From: Vespula vulgaris
Lineage: Eukaryota; Arthropoda; Insecta; Hymenoptera; Vespidae
Assembly: GCF_905475345.1 (NCBI RefSeq)
Contig: NC_066586.1
Coordinates: 6,362,400 to 6,426,399, forward strand
Length of the DNA stretch: 64,000 nt
Direction of reading: 5' to 3'
Under the pieces are notes generated by a model. That model had not been told where the DNA came from and did no database searches. It saw nothing but the letters and a program-made list of their open reading frames with translations. Shown piece by piece: positions 1 to 10,500 of the stretch (position 1 is its first letter; each line of letters opens with the position of its first letter). The position numbers and the translations under genes were made by a program.

Positions 1-194
1 AAATAAATAATTCGTGAATAAATAAATAAATTATAGGCATAGAGAGAGAGAGATAAGTAAGAACGATCGACGGTATGGTGAAAAAGTTAATTGAAGATGT
101 TCATCTCTCGTCTCTTTTTTTCTTTTCTTCATCTTTTTCCTTTTTTCTCCTCGCTGACCGTCGTGTATCGTCGCACGAAAGAAAATTGTATAAG

Positions 195-210
195 TAATAA
201 TAATAATAAC

Positions 211-273
<63 letters not shown>
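195..273. repeat. (AAT)n microsatellite
   Basis: About 26 nearly perfect AAT units with one AAC interruption near the left end. It would lie downstream of or within the distal futsch 3' UTR. Confidence 0.95.
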
Positions 274-392
274 TGGGCGGTAAAAAACTTACGTACTATC
301 TATAAGACCTGGATCCGAAGCTCTGAGGCTGTCCTCTGAGCCAAACCGGATCCTCTTTTGCATCTTTCATTTGACCATCGAGAGATGGCTTT

Positions 393-470
393 TTCTTCTT
401 CTTCTTCTTCTTCTTCTTCTTCTTCTTCTTCTTCTTCTTCTTCTTCTTCTTCTTCTTCTTCTTCTTCTTT
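393..470. repeat. (TTC)n / (GAA)n microsatellite
   Basis: About 26 perfect TTC units; purine-rich (GAA) on the futsch strand. It creates spurious poly-Ser and poly-Glu reading frames on the two strands. Confidence 0.95.
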
Positions 471-1163
471 CTTTATCTTCTTTTTTGTTTTTAGGCGAGA
501 GCGCATGAATATCGAGCACTCTATGTTTTTATGCCGAGTATGTTAGAGCTCGTAAGAACTCTCACGATTAATTTCTGTTTCACGAGTCTGTTTTTGATCC
601 AGTTGGACCAATCACACAGTTCCTAAGATGAAACTTGAAGATTCCATGATCAGGACGATACCAATGTCCTGTTGACATTTATATCTTGTGCCGAAAAGTT
701 TTGTTACACATCGTTGATCCATATTTTCTTGTTGCGTGTGTGTATGTATATATATGTAAAATTCATTCATTCGTTTATCTTCCCATAGGTGATTTTCTTC
801 ATTTTTTAAGATTCTTTTCTTTTCTTCCTTTTTTCTTTTTTTGTTCATTTCTTCTGCCTCTTCGTAACTTCATTCTCTCGAAACTAGGACTCTTGCGAGA
901 TTCGGACCAAGCATTAAAACTCACTGAAAAAGGTCTGATCTATATGCAAAATTGTTCAATCGACAACTCAACCTTGTTTCATTCGTGTTCAAAATTCATT
1001 GTCCAATCAAGCTCAATGACGAAGCTGTCGGATACAAGGATATATTATAAAAGAAGAAACAAAAATAATTTTCTTCTTGTTTCTTCGTTTGTTCATTTTT
1101 CTTTGCTTGTTTTTCTATGCTTTACATACATATATACGTATATATGTATGTATGTTTGTAGAG

Positions 1164-1195
1164 TATGTATGTATGTATGTATGTATGTATGTATA
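1164..1195. repeat. (ATGT)n microsatellite
   Basis: About eight GTAT/ATGT tetranucleotide units followed by TATA-rich sequence. Confidence 0.85.
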
Positions 1196-1280
1196 TACGA
1201 GGTCAGGCGTATCCCCGTCTAAAACAGCTTTCTTTATTTCTGTATTACAGAACAGCGATTAAACTTATCATACCAATAGG

Positions 1281-1360
1281 TATAATATATAAATATATAT
1301 ATATATAATATTTATATATATATATATATCTATCATATAATATACATATACATATATATC
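1281..1360. repeat. Imperfect (AT)n tract
   Basis: Interrupted AT dinucleotide repeat of about 80 bases; no coding potential. Confidence 0.85.
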
Positions 1361-1854
1361 GAATATTTTTTTAACGCAATAAGCGAAAGTAGGATGTATA
1401 AAGAGGCCTATCGTTTTAAACGTGTAAAAATCTCTTATCTTTTGTTTATTCTTAGAATTTCTTTGATTATGAAATTTCTCGAATGGCTCGCAAATACTTT
1501 CAAGGTTTTTCTCTTTTCTCTCTTTTACCAAATCCTCATTTCTTATCTTTTCCTCTTTATCTGTCCTTTCTTTTTGCAACATGATCACACACATCTAAGC
1601 CATCACCATCACTATCACCATCGTTCGTCGATCGTCTTTTCCCCATATTTTGAAGAAAGAAAAAGATAATTGTCATTGGATCCCGTTGATATCATTTTCT
1701 CTTATCCGCTTCTCTCCACCGAGTCTCTTCGGCATGTTTTTTTTTCTAATTCTTTTTTCCTCTTTCATTTTCTTGGAACATTTATTTTTAATAGAATATA
1801 ATAATTCTAGCTGTCAAAGGAGTAAGTACAAAAAGTGTAATTTTTCGATTTTTT

Positions 1855-1878
1855 TCTCTCTCTCTCTCTCTCTCTCTT
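1855..1878. repeat. (CT)n microsatellite
   Basis: Twelve CT units, followed by further interrupted CT/TTC-rich sequence to about 1920. Confidence 0.85.
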
Positions 1879-2846
1879 TCCCCTCTTTTCTTTCTCACTC
1901 TCTATTCCTCTCATTTTTCTTCTTCGGATTAATTCGAACAATTTATAAACACAATCGAAAGACAAGATTCCTCATTCTCTTCGAATGACATCACTAACAA
2001 AGCGTAAAACAATGTATTCCTTTTTCTCTCTCTCTCTCTCTTTCTTTCTTATTCTCTCACGTTAGTTTTCTTTTCATGTTTTTAGTTTTTCCTCTTTTTT
2101 TGTTTATTTTTTATTCCTAAAGGCGAATAATGTATCCAAGAGACTGCCGCGCTCTGAAAAAAAAAGAAAAAAGAAAAAAAACAGGACATAGATCAAGGAT
2201 TTTTTGTATGGAGAGAGAGAGCTTAGCAAAGCTTAAGCTTAAATCTTGGTTCTGGTTTTTCAGCCTCGCGAATGGGTCAAAATCATGAACCTTTTCTTTT
2301 TCCTCTCGAGCGTGGCTTATAGTTTTAATTTCGTTTCTTCTTCTTAAGAGTGAGTAAAGTTATCGCTAATAAGGTTCCCTAATAAGGTGACCCTAAACAG
2401 AGAGAACGAGAAACGATGCTGATTTTTTTGTTTCTTGTCTTTTCGTATAACTTAAGTTACTCGTTCCCTCGGATAAATATAGTTTTTATTTTTATTTGTG
2501 TTCTATTTATTTATCGAACGTGGACTATCTTGGTTAATCCGTTTTCATTATTTGGATGGATGTATCGCGAGTAATCGGTATCGTAGCGCATCGCCACAGA
2601 CGCTATGGTTCTCTTTTTTTTTCTGTTTCTATTGAGAGAAAAAAAAATAAGTGTTTTGATTCTTTTTTCTTTATCTTTTTATATTATTATTATTATTTCC
2701 TTTTGTCTTTAAAGAAAGAGAGAAAAAAGTGATTAAAAAAAGAAGAAAGAAAGAATACGAAACACCCTGGCTACCGTAGATCGGCTTTGCTTTTGTGATT
2801 TTTATTATTCTCTCTTTCTCTCTTTCTCCTTGGCGATATTTTGACC

Positions 2847-2847
2847 T

Positions 2848-2886
<39 letters not shown>

Positions 2887-2920
2887 TTTTTTTATTTATT
2901 TAATTATTTATTTTTTATTT
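2847..2920. repeat. (TTTA)n microsatellite
   Basis: About 18 TTTA units with a few interruptions towards the right end. On the minus (futsch) strand this is TAAA repeated, so each unit forms an AATAAA polyadenylation-type hexamer, about 1.5 kb after the futsch stop codon. Confidence 0.9.
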
Positions 2921-3980
2921 CTTTCTTTCAACGACGCATTCGACCTAAAATTAGTACGCGTCGAAGCAACTTCTATATTATTCCATAATACGAGACCAAG
3001 TCCAGGTATGCGTATCACTAGTTTCTATTCTACGATATAGAAACACGACACACAGATTAACTTCTTAATTTTTTTGTAGTTAGCTTCTCGATTCTCGTTA
3101 GTTTACTCCGTTTTCTTTCTTTTCTTCTTTTTTTTTTCTTTTTTTGTTCTTGTTGTTATTATCTACGCACGGATAAGACATTTATATGAAAGTGATATCG
3201 ATATAGACCATGTTTAAAAGAAGGGATCACTGCGATAAATCCCTTCTTATCAATTACTTCGGGTTGACAAAAATGACACATTCGGCACGTTGTCCTTTCA
3301 TATTTCTTTTCTTCTTCTTCTTCTTCTTCTTCTTTTTTAATCGAAGCACTCTCTCCCATTGTAATAATCATCAAGAATAATTTATCTTCATGACGTTTAA
3401 AAGGTACTCCTTCGATCTCGTTTTGTTGGCAAGGAGAGGGCGGGGACGAGTTATGATACATATATATTATCTCATTCTCTGATTTAAGATTGATTTGAAG
3501 ATAACGTTCTCTGGGGTATTGACGTTCGACTACGGAATAAGGTCGCACTTGGGAATTTGAATATCCTAGTCAATTTGTTGGGTATCTAACGTACAGCTAA
3601 TCCCAAATCACAGTATTACACGATGATCTTTTCGCGATCGAACTTAGCTATTAATGCTGTTTTTTCCTTTTTTTTTTTTTGTTATGATAATCGAATAGCT
3701 CGGTGTCTTTCGCTCGTCGTTGGCAGAATATTTTTACGTACAAACGTCGAAACGTTTGCGGTAAAAAATAACGTGAGACAAAAGATAGGGTAAGAATACG
3801 TACGTGTGTCTATGCATATCTGTATTTTCTAATGAGCTTTTATATGTATGTGTGTAAGATGTATAAATGGCGCTTTCCCAGCGCAAGAAAGATTGAATAG
3901 GATATTTGTCAGGATATTTAGTGCTTCTCTTGAAAATTTAACTATTTAATGAAAATAATTTGATATTAATAATTTAATAT

Positions 3981-4033
3981 CAAAGGAGAGAGAAAGAGAG
4001 AAAGAGAGAGAGAGGGAGGGAGGGAGAGGGAGA

Positions 4034-4073
<40 letters not shown>

Positions 4074-4110
4074 AAGAGAAAGAGACAAAGAGAAAGAGCG
4101 AGAAAGATGC
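3981..4110. repeat. Purine (GA/GAAA/GGGA) tract in futsch 3' UTR
   Basis: About 130 bases of almost pure purine on the plus strand (pyrimidine, CU-rich, in the futsch transcript), 260-390 bases after the stop codon. Such a tract in RNA is a potential polypyrimidine-tract-protein target; that role is inference only. Confidence 0.85.
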
Positions 4111-4365
4111 ATCTGTCAAAAGCTACGATCGCGAAAAGATCTCGAGCACATCTTCCTCGGGATGCCGGGGAGAAGATCGGAGGAATCGCGATACGGGACA
4201 CACACAAAAGGAAGACAAATAGTCAACCTTCTTCTTCTTTTTCTTCTAAAATTGTTTTCTTTTTTCGATGGCGGGAATAGCACCGGACTTTGACTAGAGG
4301 ATTTTTAGCGTTTATCCGGTAGCCGCTCAGAACTCGACTATTACGGCTGAGCAGGCCGCCATTCC

Positions 4366-4535
4366 CTAGAATTCGAGCCTGTAGGCGCTGCAGCTCGTCT
4401 CGTGATCTTGAAGATTGATCGTGCATCGTGAAGCCGAAGGTGATAGATCTATGTGATTAGCAGCTAAGGCTTCTTCGTTATCGGCAACCCAATAACCCAA
4501 AGTGTCGGTGTCGTAAGTTGGAATCATTGTTACCT
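4366..4535 (-). CDS. futsch last coding exon (exon 8)
   Basis: Encodes the final 56 residues or so, beginning EVTMIPTYDTDTLGYWV and ending in CSAYRLEF before a TAG at 4368-4366. This is the most conserved end of the MAP1 light chain. The acceptor (TTCAG, minus strand) leaves AG to complete a Glu codon with the last G of exon 7. Intron 7 is 104 bases (4536-4639). If this intron were retained, translation would stop about 12 codons into it and this domain would be lost. Confidence 0.93.
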
Positions 4536-7500
4536 CTGAATAAAAATTAAAAATAATAATAAAAAAATGGATGTTTAGTTATATGATTTTTCTTTTGTTT
4601 AATGTTAAATCAATTTGGATAATTTATTTTGAAACTTACCGAGATCCTTGTCTTCCCAAGTCTTTTTAGCCTCTAACAAGGCATCGTAAACTTCACGGCT
4701 TGGTTCCGTGCCACTGAAGACGTAATATCTTGCACGAATTCTCTTGAAAAATTCCAAGGACGTATAGTAAGAATTACCATGGTGAGGAACATAAGTAAGG
4801 TCCATGTAAACCGGTTGAACCTTGTTCTTAGAATCTTTCATTTTCTTCTCGTTTTTCCCAGGACTCTCGGAACGTTTTTTATTTTTGAGATTCTCCGAGA
4901 GAACTTTCTTGGCTTGTTTTCTGTCTTTTTTCGGTGTACCAGGTGCTCCTTTATTAGAAATCTCTGTGGTTACTGGTGCTGGGGAAGGTAATCTTAAAGG
5001 TTCACCCCAATTGCTGGTTACGTCGAAATTAAGATTATCCGATGAGAATTCGTTCGAAGGTTGCGTTGGATTTTTAAGATTGAACTTTCTTGGTGGTTTC
5101 GGTGATGGTAAGCCTAAAGGTGTTCCCCATCCTTCCAATGGGTCTTTCTTTGAATCTTTTTTACTTTCAGAACTCTCCTCGGTCAATGAAGATGACGGAC
5201 GATCGCTCTTCATCGATTCGTGGGTTAATTCTTGACGAAGACTTCCATTGGTATATCTAGGTGCTATGGTGCTACCGAAATCAGTTGCTTCTTTTAATTC
5301 CTTCCGTTCCATCAAAGCCTTTTCAAAATCTAAATCAGCTTCGTCAACGTATTTTTTAGTATCGTGTTTCTCTTCGTAACCACTAGCATACTCTTTCTCA
5401 ACGGTGAATCTCTTGAAAGTGAAGTCACCTGGAATGGAAATGGGATCACTGCTCTTGTGCAAACCACTTTCTTGGAACGTCTTCATCGCCGGAGGTACAG
5501 CTGGTAATTCGCCATAAAAGCTACTGCTCATGGCCGCAGCAGAGAACTCGATCGGTTTGTGCGTTTCTTCTTCCTTCTCGGAAGAACTCTCGTACTGTTT
5601 CGATTGCGGGGAATAGCCAACTTGTGACGTCGAAGAGAGAGGAGAACTAGGTGGTTCGTCGTCGGAATAAGTCATTTGTCTTTCTTCGCTGCTACCAAGT
5701 ACATGAGCTGTCACTTTGCTATGAATACTGCTCTGATCGCTACGAGGACTGATTGGTCCTATATTGTCCTTGTCACTGCTGACATCGGAACTCGCACTTC
5801 CTGCTCGTTGTAACTCCGTTGAACCTTTTATGGTATCGATTGCGCTACTGAAATAAAATCTTTTTATAAGATCAAATAATAATGAATTATAAAGCGTTCA
5901 TTAAGAAATTAAAAAGAAAAAGATTTTGTTTTACGATCAAAGAGCATCGATTACTTAGGTATGTCGTTGAAAAAATAAATTAGAAAATAAAAGACTTTGA
6001 TTTACCTGATCGCCATTTCTGCAGTATCCTTGCTTGGCAAACGATCGTCAACCTTAACGTCAGTCTTTTCAGCTAAGATTATCGTTTCACCTTTCTCATT
6101 GGTAGCCTCCGTAACTTCTTTGGTGGTCGTGATGATTTCACCTTCTTCCGACATTGTTCTGGTCGTGGTAATGATCGTTCGAATTACTTCACCTGATCTG
6201 AATCCTTCGGGCGTTGCGGTCGTCGACCGACCTTCCGATCTTCTATCAGGTGTCGATCTTCCAGATACAAGTGGTGGCACTGCTGCACCGTCCCTAACCA
6301 ATGGAGAAACTGGAATATCCGGAGTTGATTTGCCAGTAGAGCCACTATAAACGATGTCCTTTGGCAAGGATATATCCGGTGAGGATTTTCCTGAATAACT
6401 TTTCTCGTCAGATATCAGATCACGTACCGATGGTGATACGGAATGTTCTAATTTTCCAACCTTTTCCAAATGATCCTTACCAATGGTATCAGACTTCTCT
6501 TCAAATTTCGAATCAGGAGTCGATTTACCAGAATCATAGAAAGTTTTCACATCTGGAGTCGATGTACCGGACGTTGACGTCATCGTAGTTATCGTTTCCT
6601 TGATGACCTTCTCCATTTTCGATCCTTCGGTAGTTTTTGTCTCAGCCGTCGTGACCTTTCCAGTTTTTTCACTAATAGTAGAATCAATGAGTTTCTCTAA
6701 AAGTTCTTCGCTGTCGACAGTATCGCTACTTTCTTTCACGTCTTTCTTCGTGGTAACTTTGCCATCAGGCTCGGTAATCGTCGTAACTGTTGTTACGATT
6801 CTTTTAACCTCGGCACTCTTCGAAACTTCTGGTGTAACATCTCGACTGATTACTTTATAGGTAGCATCTAAATTAGACGTATCGATCTTCTCTAATGTTC
6901 CTTCACGCGATATCGTGTACGTATAAAGTTCAGGTTTTTCTAGATCGGAAGTAGACATTTTTGATGTTGGAAGTTCCTCAGTAACGATCGTTCTCGTGGT
7001 CTTCGTTGTTATCGTTTCAACTGATTCTGGCGTTTCCTCTCTACTAATTACCCTTTTCACGATCTCGTGATCCTGCAAATCAGACATTTTCTCTTCTGGA
7101 ATAATGATTTCTCTCTTGATCACTTTGGTAATTACTTCAGGTTCGTCTTCCTCGATTATTTCTCGTTTCACTATCTTAGTTATAATTTCTGGCTCACTTT
7201 CGTCTTCGATCACATCACGTTTCACGATCTTCGTCGTTACTCGAGATTCAACCTGGTCTACTGGTTCTTTCTTTAACTTTTCGTCCATACTTTCTGGTTC
7301 TTCTTGCTCGATTATTTCTCTTTTTTTAATTACTTTAGTTACGATTTCTGGTTCTTCTTGTTCGATAATTTCACGTTTGATTATTTTTCTGATCGTTTCT
7401 CCGTCTCCTTCTTGCTTGTCATCTTTCTCAGGAGGAATCTCTTGCTCACCGATTCTACTCTCCTTTAATATTTCAACTTTTTGAACAGTTATCTCACCCT

Positions 7501-10500
7501 TAGAAATCAAAATTTGTTGTTTGTCAGGTGAAATTCGATCAGCTGCTCTTATTCTTTTATCATCCGTTCTTTCAACGGTGGATCCAGTAGGTTCAGACGT
7601 TGAGTCAGGTGTACCGTCACGGGTAGCAAAATCTGGAGTCGATTTTCCAGACAATGTTGTTATATGAGTCGTACGAATTTCTGTCATTCCACCAACGAAA
7701 GCTTTGTGAAATTGACTCTCGTAATCTAACGGATAACTTGGAATAGATTTTTCCATTTGTCTACCAGCTGATTCTGCATATCCTCCTAATCTATACTCAC
7801 CAGAAAGTTTTCTATCACCTTCGGAGAGTCCAAGATCTGATGACTTTTCGTATCGATATTCGAGTTTATCATAACTTTCAGGTTCGTCCTCGTGATAGAT
7901 TTCAACATCGATTATCGATTTACGTGATAATTTTCTCTTGATAATTATTTCTTCGATGATTTCGAGGATAATGTATCTTGGTAAAGAAGTTCTCACGATT
8001 ATTTCCTCCAAAATGACTTCGGTAATCTTTCGTCCTTTCTTGATATACTCTTCCTCTAGAAATTGTTCAATCTCGGTACGTTTCTCTTCAGAAATCGAGA
8101 TTTCTTCATCAATATGTGGCTCTGAATGTACGGGACTATCTTGAGTGGATTTGTCCGAAGGGATTGGTTCCGAACTTAAACTTGGACTCTTTGAATCACG
8201 TACACTCTTACCGTGCTCTTCGTCCTTCTCCTTCTTCTTAGAAAGTCCTTCATCCTCCGATGTCTTTCTTAACGACTCTTGCAAAACTTCAGCATCCATA
8301 ATGAAGCCACTTGGAATCTTTCTTCTCACGGTTACCTCTTGAATTATCATGATGAGGAAATTTCGAGGAATACCTTTCTGAGAAACGATCTCATCTAAGA
8401 TCTTACTAGTGATCTTTTTATTTTTATCAACGTATTCATTGATTATATAATTTTCAACCTCTCTCATCTTTTCGGTCGATATCAGTTTTACTCCCGCTGG
8501 CATCGATTTTATTAACTCTTCCTCGGATTTCTCGTCGGATTCCTCGTCGATAAAGTCCAAGACTGATTCCTTGCGAAGATTTCTCCGTCTCAGAATATCT
8601 TCTATAATATCCATCACTGTAAATTCTGGTACCGCATAAGCTAGAACGATTATTTCTATCGCAGATATTGTAATCTTTTGTTTTTTGCTTAAGAACTCAT
8701 CGACGATATACTTTTCAATCTCTGCTACCTTTTCCGCCGTCACTTTAACAATATCATCTACCTCGTCTTCGTATTTATCTTGCTTGGAAAGTCGTTCAGC
8801 TTCTGTGTCTTTAGCTTGACTAGTTTTCTTAGAATAAACTTCTTCAAATTCTTCGTGTATCGATCCGGTAATACCAATTGTGCTACTCATTTGTCTATCT
8901 TTCTCTTCTTCTTTTTCTTCCTCCTCTTCCTCCTCCTCCTCTTCTTCTTCTAATGGTTTTTTCTTTTCTTTTTCATCGTAAGTCGTTTTTGCTCCTTCCT
9001 GAAGATTTAACTTGTCTGGTATTTTATCTTCGTACAAACTTGCTGCACGAGAACGAGTCGACGGTGTTTTCTCTCCTGGCTCGAATAAACTATGCGAACG
9101 TGACCTATCTTTTGGAACATTTTCGTCATCATCTTTCGACTTACGTGCATCGACTTCGTATTCCTTTTCACTTCCGGTCGGTGATCTGACCTTATCTTCT
9201 ACTTCCGGTGATATTGATTTTCGTAATTTTCCACTTTCCGGAGTTGGAGATCTTTCTCTCCTTTCGGTCTCTGAAGACGACTTCACAGTCTCTGTCAAAG
9301 ATGATTTTTGTTTTTCTGTTTCTGATAAAGGCGATGTTTCTTTCTCTGCTTTTGGCGACGCTGATTTTTCCTTTTCTATTTCTGGTGTAAGAGATTTTTC
9401 CTTTTCTGTCATTGGCGATAGGGATTTTTCTTTTTCTTTCTCCAAAGATGGAGATTTCTCCTTTTCTACCGTTGTTGGTTTCTGCTTATCTACTTCAGGT
9501 GTAAGAGATTTTTCCTTCTCCGATTCTAAGGATATAGATTTCTCCGATTTCTCTGATTTCTCTGTTTCCGGTGAAAGAGACTTCTGTTTTTCTATTTCTG
9601 GAGATAATGATTTTTGTTTTGCATCTTCCAACGAAGGAGATTTTTCCTTTTTAGTTTCAATTGCGGGAGATTTTTCTTTCTCCGCTACCGGTGAAGGAGT
9701 CTTTTGTTTTTCTGTTTCTAACGCAGGAGATTTTTCTTTCTCCAACTCAGGAGACGGTGATTTTTGTTTTTCTGACTCTGCCACTGGAGATTTTTCCTTC
9801 TCTGATACTGGTGAAAGAGATTTTTGTTTATCTACTTCTGCTGCAGGTGATTTTTCCTTTTCTGGTATGGGTGAAGGAGATTTTTGTTTTTCTGATTCAG
9901 CTGCAGGTGATTTTTCCTTCTCTGGTACTGGTGAAGGAGATTTCTGTTTATCTACTTCTGCTGCAGGTGATTTTTCCTTTTCTGGTACGGGTGAAGGCGA
10001 TTTTTGTTTTTCTGATTCAGCTGCAGGTGATTTTTCTTTCTCTGATACAGGTGAAAGCGATTTCTGTTTATCCGCTTCTACTGCTGGAGATTTTTCCTTC
10101 TCTGATACTGGTGAAGGTGATTTCTGTTTATCTATTTCTGCTGCTGGAGATTTTTCCTTCTCTGACACGGGTGAAGGCGATTTCTGTTTATCCATTTCTG
10201 CTGCTGGAGATTTTTCCTTCTCTGATACTGGTGAAGGAGATTTTTGTTTTTCTGACTCAGCTGCAGGTGATTTTTCCTTTTCTGGTACTGGTGATGAAGA
10301 TTTTTGTTTATCCATTTCTGCTGCTGGAGATTTTTCCTTCTCTGATACTGGTGAAAGAGATTTTTCTTTTTCTAATTCAGCTGCAGGTGACTTTTCCTTT
10401 TCTAATACAGGTGAAGGCGACTTCTGTTTATCCGCTTCTGCTGCTGGAGATTTTTCTTTTTCTGATACTGGTGAAGGAGATTTTTGTTTTTCTGATTCAG

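Larger units (their letters stand above)
1..4365. other. futsch 3' UTR and downstream flank, no other gene seen
   Basis: No protein-coding gene is recognisable here; the open frames are low-complexity Phe/Ser/Leu or Glu/Lys strings produced by microsatellites. The stretch lies directly downstream of the futsch stop codon (minus strand, 4368-4366), so at least its right-hand part should be 3' UTR. It contains long AAT, TTC, ATGT, AT, CT, TTTA and GA arrays. The end of the transcript cannot be placed from sequence alone; the TTTA array at 2847-2920 reads as overlapping AATAAA hexamers on the futsch strand and is a candidate polyadenylation zone. Confidence 0.6.

Noticed and set aside
300..546. 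Poly-Glu and poly-Ser proteins on the two strands
   Set aside because: Translations of the TTC/GAA microsatellite only.
4605..4639. Extension of futsch exon 7 to an in-frame stop at 4605
   Set aside because: A GTAAGT donor at 4639 and a downstream exon carrying the canonical MAP1 C terminus make splicing the better reading; the extension would be intron retention.
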